Source: Candidatus Dormiibacterota bacterium (GTDB taxonomy: Bacteria; Chloroflexota; Dormibacteria; Aeolococcales; Aeolococcaceae). From it: a stretch of 16,130 nt of DNA. The stretch spans positions 1 to 16,130 of the forward strand of contig PLAX01000187.1 of the NCBI GenBank assembly GCA_003135255.1. Reading direction: 5' to 3'. Below are positions 13,372 through 16,130 of the stretch, in pieces. The notes beneath the pieces were generated by a model that worked only from the letters and a program-made list of their open reading frames with translations, had not been told where the DNA came from and did no database searches. The first letter of the stretch is position 1, and every line of letters begins with the position of its first letter. A program made the translations under genes and the position numbers.

Positions 13372-15171
13372 TCACGGGTCCAGCCTACCGGTGGTCTGGG
13401 CCCGCATCAACATCTCGAGGACATCGTCCCGATAGGGAGCGATGGTCGCGATCTTACGGTAGATCCGCAGCGCGCCGTGGTTGTCCCCGCGCAGCCGGGT
13501 GAGACGTGCGATGCGTTCCAGGTATGAGACCGCCAGATCGATGTCCTGGTCATCGATGCAGATGTCGGCCAGGCGCGCCAGGGGCGGCTCGTAGACCGGG
13601 TCGGCGCGCGACGCGGCCAGATAGCAGTTGAGCGCTGCGTTGCGCTTGCCGAGGCTCCGGCACCGATCGCCCGCGTCGAGGGCGAGCTCGGCGACGGCCT
13701 GACCCCCGAGCTCCTGAGCGGCCTGCTGGAGCACGGCGGCGACATCGTCGCACCGCTTCTTGCGCAGCCTCTCGCCGACGCTGGCGCGGAGTGCGACGAG
13801 ATCGCGCTCAGGGACGTCATCGGCCGGTGGGGCGGGTGCTCCAGCGCCCGCCGGCGGTGTCATGTGCAGCTCGACCGCGTCAGGCTGCCGCACCGACCAG
13901 CCGGCCGCGATCTCGGGGGGGGGTGCTCCGGTGGCCGCTGAGGGGCTCGCGGGGAGCCATCCCTCGGCCGCGTCCCGCCACTCCTCGCGCACGTCGCGGT
14001 GAGGGGGGCCGCTCGCCGGCTCGAAGTCTGGGATGCCGGGGCCGGGGCCCGGGGTGCTGCTCGGCGCCTCGCGTTGCACGGAAGGCGGCGGTTGGGAGGC
14101 CGGCCATGGGGACGACCAGCGGGCCACGTCGGGCGGCCCGCTCCGGTGAGGAGGGTCAGCAGCGGGAGCCGCCGGCCAGGGCCCCACATCCTGGAAGCGG
14201 GTTCCGTCGGGTGCGGACGATACCGGTAGGTCGTCGGGCGAGAGCAGCTCGTCGCGGAGTCCCTCGGTGAGCGGATCGCGCGCCTCCCTCAGCGTGGGCG
14301 TCACCGGCTTTGGCCACGTCGAGGGGTCGGAGAAGGAGGCGCGGCGGCGGGTCGGCGCGTGAGTCTCCGTGGGTGTCTCGACCCCACCGGCTCCGAACGC
14401 AGGGGAGGGCTCAGCCTTCTCCGCCACGGTCCCCTGATCCTGTTGCGGTGATCTGCTCGACATCAGGTCGTCCGGGTCGCCGATGTGGAAGCTGAACTGA
14501 GGCGGGGGCGATGTCGAGCCGTCCTCCTCCGCGCTGCTGGCCCCGTCCTCCTCCGGCGGCGGATACGGGGGGTCGGGAGCCGGATAGAGCGGCTCGGGAA
14601 GGGTGTACGGGGATTCCGGTTGCGGATAGCTGAACTCCGGGGCGATGTACCTGGACTCCGGGGGGTCGTACGCCGATTCGGAATCCGGATACGTGGCCTC
14701 CCTGAGCTGCTGGTTCGGTTCGGCAAGGGGGTACATGGATGGGAAACGGTGCGGTCCGCCGCCGTTGGACGCGGGTGCCGAGGAGCCGACCTCGGCCAAC
14801 CGCATCTCGGCAAACCCGGCGGACAGGTCGGCGCCGTCCATCGCCTCGTCGTCCTCCGCGAGAGGAGCCTGGCCCGCCGCCTCGTTCCGATCGGAGCTGC
14901 TCAGTGCGTCGAGGGAGAGGAGGTACTCGTACACGTGGCGGCGCAGCCGCTTGCTGAGCGCCGGGGCGATGTCGACGGCGCCCATGTCGGCGGCCAACTG
15001 GGTCGCGGCGTCGACGATGGAGAGCAGGCCTGCCTCGTCGAGCCGGCCAAGGCGTATCGCCTCGGCCAGCCGCTGCTCCAGCAGGTCGGCCAGGCCGGGG
15101 ACGTGAGGGGCCACCGTGGCCACGCCGTCCTGCCATCCACGCCGGATCATCCCCAGGGTGTCGTAGCTCAC
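13372..15171 (-). CDS. TPR protein with long disordered region and Tyr-based heptad repeats
   Basis: 599 residues in three parts. Residues 1-95 are helical, with LADLLEQRLAEAIRLGRLDE and RLRRHVYEYLLSLDAL. Residues about 96-455 are low-complexity, Pro/Ser/Ala/Gly rich, and contain a heptad repeat (147-209) and Trp-containing motifs (W286, 332, 352, 356, 398, 405, 425). Residues about 456-599 are helical with TPR-like units, including RNAALNCYLAASRADP, DIDLAVSYLERIARL and NHGALRIYRKIATIAP. No signal peptide or membrane span is seen, so it is probably cytoplasmic. The GTG start at 15171 overlaps the signal peptidase stop as GTGA, implying coupled translation; an ATG at residue 8 is the alternative. 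It lies 168 bases before cpaB. A scaffold role for Tad assembly is inferred from context; I know no named family for the whole protein. Confidence 0.8.
   Translation of the reverse strand: MSYDTLGMIRRGWQDGVATVAPHVPGLADLLEQRLAEAIRLGRLDEAGLLSIVDAATQLAADMGAVDIAPALSKRLRRHVYEYLLSLDALSSSDRNEAAGQAPLAEDDEAMDGADLSAGFAEMRLAEVGSSAPASNGGGPHRFPSMYPLAEPNQQLREATYPDSESAYDPPESRYIAPEFSYPQPESPYTLPEPLYPAPDPPYPPPEEDGASSAEEDGSTSPPPQFSFHIGDPDDLMSSRSPQQDQGTVAEKAEPSPAFGAGGVETPTETHAPTRRRASFSDPSTWPKPVTPTLREARDPLTEGLRDELLSPDDLPVSSAPDGTRFQDVGPWPAAPAADPPHRSGPPDVARWSSPWPASQPPPSVQREAPSSTPGPGPGIPDFEPASGPPHRDVREEWRDAAEGWLPASPSAATGAPPPEIAAGWSVRQPDAVELHMTPPAGAGAPAPPADDVPERDLVALRASVGERLRKKRCDDVAAVLQQAAQELGGQAVAELALDAGDRCRSLGKRNAALNCYLAASRADPVYEPPLARLADICIDDQDIDLAVSYLERIARLTRLRGDNHGALRIYRKIATIAPYRDDVLEMLMRAQTTGRLDP
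14545..14733 (-). repeat. Nine in-phase heptads, consensus Y-x-x-P-[E/D]-x-x, within the TPR protein
   Basis: Protein-level tandem repeat at residues 147-209. Tyr occurs at 147, 161, 168, 175, 182, 189, 196 and 203, every seventh residue except one degenerate heptad at 154-160. Position 5 is Glu in eight units and Asp in one. Position 4 is Pro in the last six units. Examples are YDPPESR and YTLPEPL. Codons differ between units (TAT/TAC, CCG/CCC, GAG/GAA), so this is not a recent DNA duplication. Confidence 0.9.
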
Positions 15172-16106
15172 GTCAGCCGCTCCGGGGCACCGATCGCCTC
15201 CTCATGCAGGTCATCCTCGGTGAGGATCTGGCGGACCTTGCGGACGCCGTAGTAGACGATCACGCCTGCGATCAGCAGCACCAAACCGGCGAAGCCGATG
15301 GTCTGGAGGTAGCCGGCGGCCGTCCCGGCGCCGGGGAGGATCTCGATGACGCGGTCGGCTTCAGCCGTCCCCGCCCGCTTCAGGGTCCACTGGTCGGGCA
15401 GGGCGTTGTAGTCACCCTTGGTCCGCACCAGCACGTCGCCACTCTGGTCGTGGCTCAGCCAGACGATGCGGTGGACGATGGTGAGCTTGGTGTCGTTGGG
15501 GTTGGGGAACACCATGATGTCGCCGACCTGGAGCTGGCCCGCCGGCAGGTTCTCGGTCACGACCAGCGAACCGATCGGGATGGTCGGCTGCATGCTGCCG
15601 GTGACCACCTCCTCCAGGTGGTGCCCGGTGACGACGAGCCCGACCACGATCGCGCAGAAGATCGTCACCAGCCCCAGGGCCGCGGCGATCAGGAGGTTGA
15701 CGACGTGGCCGCCGGCGGCCCTCCAGACCGGGAGGCGCGCCTCGATCGGGAGCGCAGGCAGGGTGGTCGGCACGCTGACAGACAGAGGTGTCGCCACCGG
15801 GGCGGCGACGAGCCTGGCGGGTGCGGGAGTGTCGGCCACCGTGGTGGTGACCACCGCCGGGGGCGGGAATTCAACCTCGGTCAGAGCCTGTGCCGGTCGC
15901 CCGGCGAGGGTGACGGTGGTGGGGCCCGGCGGCGCGACGGCCCGCACCCCGGGGAGGGGGGCGGGGACGGGCGGTGCCATGGCCGCGAGCAGCCAGGCGG
16001 GCGCTGAGGTCAGAGCGGCCGGGGCCACCGGGATCGCCGGCACCGCCACCCGCAGCATCCGGGAGATGCGGGTGGCGTCGAGCGGAGAGGCGCGCCGGCA
16101 GGCCAC
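15168..16106 (-). CDS. Signal peptidase I, S26B (SipW/Sec11-like), with long N-terminal extension; start uncertain
   Basis: Membrane protease that removes signal peptides. Numbered from the GTG at 16106, the catalytic Ser is S171 in TGSMQPTIPIGS and the general base is H212 in TIVHRIV, a histidine instead of lysine, which marks the S26B (SipW, Sec11, archaeal) branch. Acidic residues D232 and D238 lie in the KGD-x5-D region. Membrane helices are at about 136-159 and 267-287, giving the usual two-span topology, with a short acidic cytoplasmic tail. The first 130 residues are Pro/Ala/Val-rich and not part of the family core. The frame stays open to the window edge at 16130, so the true start may lie outside; an internal ATG at residue 17 or 43 is also possible. 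It overlaps the TPR gene by 4 bases (GTGA). Confidence 0.85.
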   Translation of the reverse strand: MACRRASPLDATRISRMLRVAVPAIPVAPAALTSAPAWLLAAMAPPVPAPLPGVRAVAPPGPTTVTLAGRPAQALTEVEFPPPAVVTTTVADTPAPARLVAAPVATPLSVSVPTTLPALPIEARLPVWRAAGGHVVNLLIAAALGLVTIFCAIVVGLVVTGHHLEEVVTGSMQPTIPIGSLVVTENLPAGQLQVGDIMVFPNPNDTKLTIVHRIVWLSHDQSGDVLVRTKGDYNALPDQWTLKRAGTAEADRVIEILPGAGTAAGYLQTIGFAGLVLLIAGVIVYYGVRKVRQILTEDDLHEEAIGAPERLT

Positions 16107-16130
16107 CTGGAGGCGGCGGGTCCGGGCCGG

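Noticed and set aside
1..16130. CRISPR arrays, insertion sequences, phage genes or attachment sites
   Set aside because: No direct-repeat array, transposase, integrase or terminal inverted repeats were seen; base composition and codon use look even across the window.

Overview
High-GC bacterial chromosome with GTG starts, a zinc-type L33, an S26B (SipW-like) signal peptidase and a monoderm-style Tad set with no secretin in view. This suggests a Terrabacteria lineage such as Dormibacterota, Chloroflexota or a deep actinobacterium. The assignment is an inference from gene content and base composition only.

Left part (1-2597, + strand): a translation and export block in classical order: rpmG, tRNA-Trp(CCA), secE, nusG, rplK, rplA. 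The usual next genes, rplJ-rplL-rpoB, are missing. Seven bases after rplA a receiver-ParA/MinD fusion of the CpaE/TadZ family begins on the same strand.

Middle part (2605-7141): three CpaE/TadZ paralogs and a Flp pilin. Paralog 1 (+) converges on paralog 2 (-), and their stop codons form a 10-bp palindrome. Paralog 3 (-) lies 5 bases upstream of paralog 2. Paralogs 1 and 2 have complete receiver domains. Paralog 3 has lost the phospho-acceptor and carries a long Pro/Trp-rich linker. All three end in a basic Arg-rich tail. The flp gene has a near-perfect Shine-Dalgarno sequence and is separated from paralog 3 by a strong hairpin terminator.

Central part (7386-10300): an unrecognised protein with an eight-ligand Cys/His module, a stand-alone receiver protein, a CvpA-family membrane protein (-) and an unrecognised 282-aa protein (+).

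Right part (10344-16130, all -): reading from the right, an S26B signal peptidase, a TPR protein with a Tyr-based heptad repeat, CpaB, TadB and TadC. Several joints overlap by 4 bases (GTGA, ATGA). TadA/CpaF ATPase, prepilin peptidase and secretin are not in the window, so the Tad locus is split or continues beyond the edge. The likely theme is assembly and placement of a Flp/Tad pilus: pilin (Flp), membrane platform (TadB/TadC), a CpaB-type exported factor, and several receiver-linked MinD-like ATPases that could position or switch the machine. The signal peptidase and TPR protein are plausible accessory factors.
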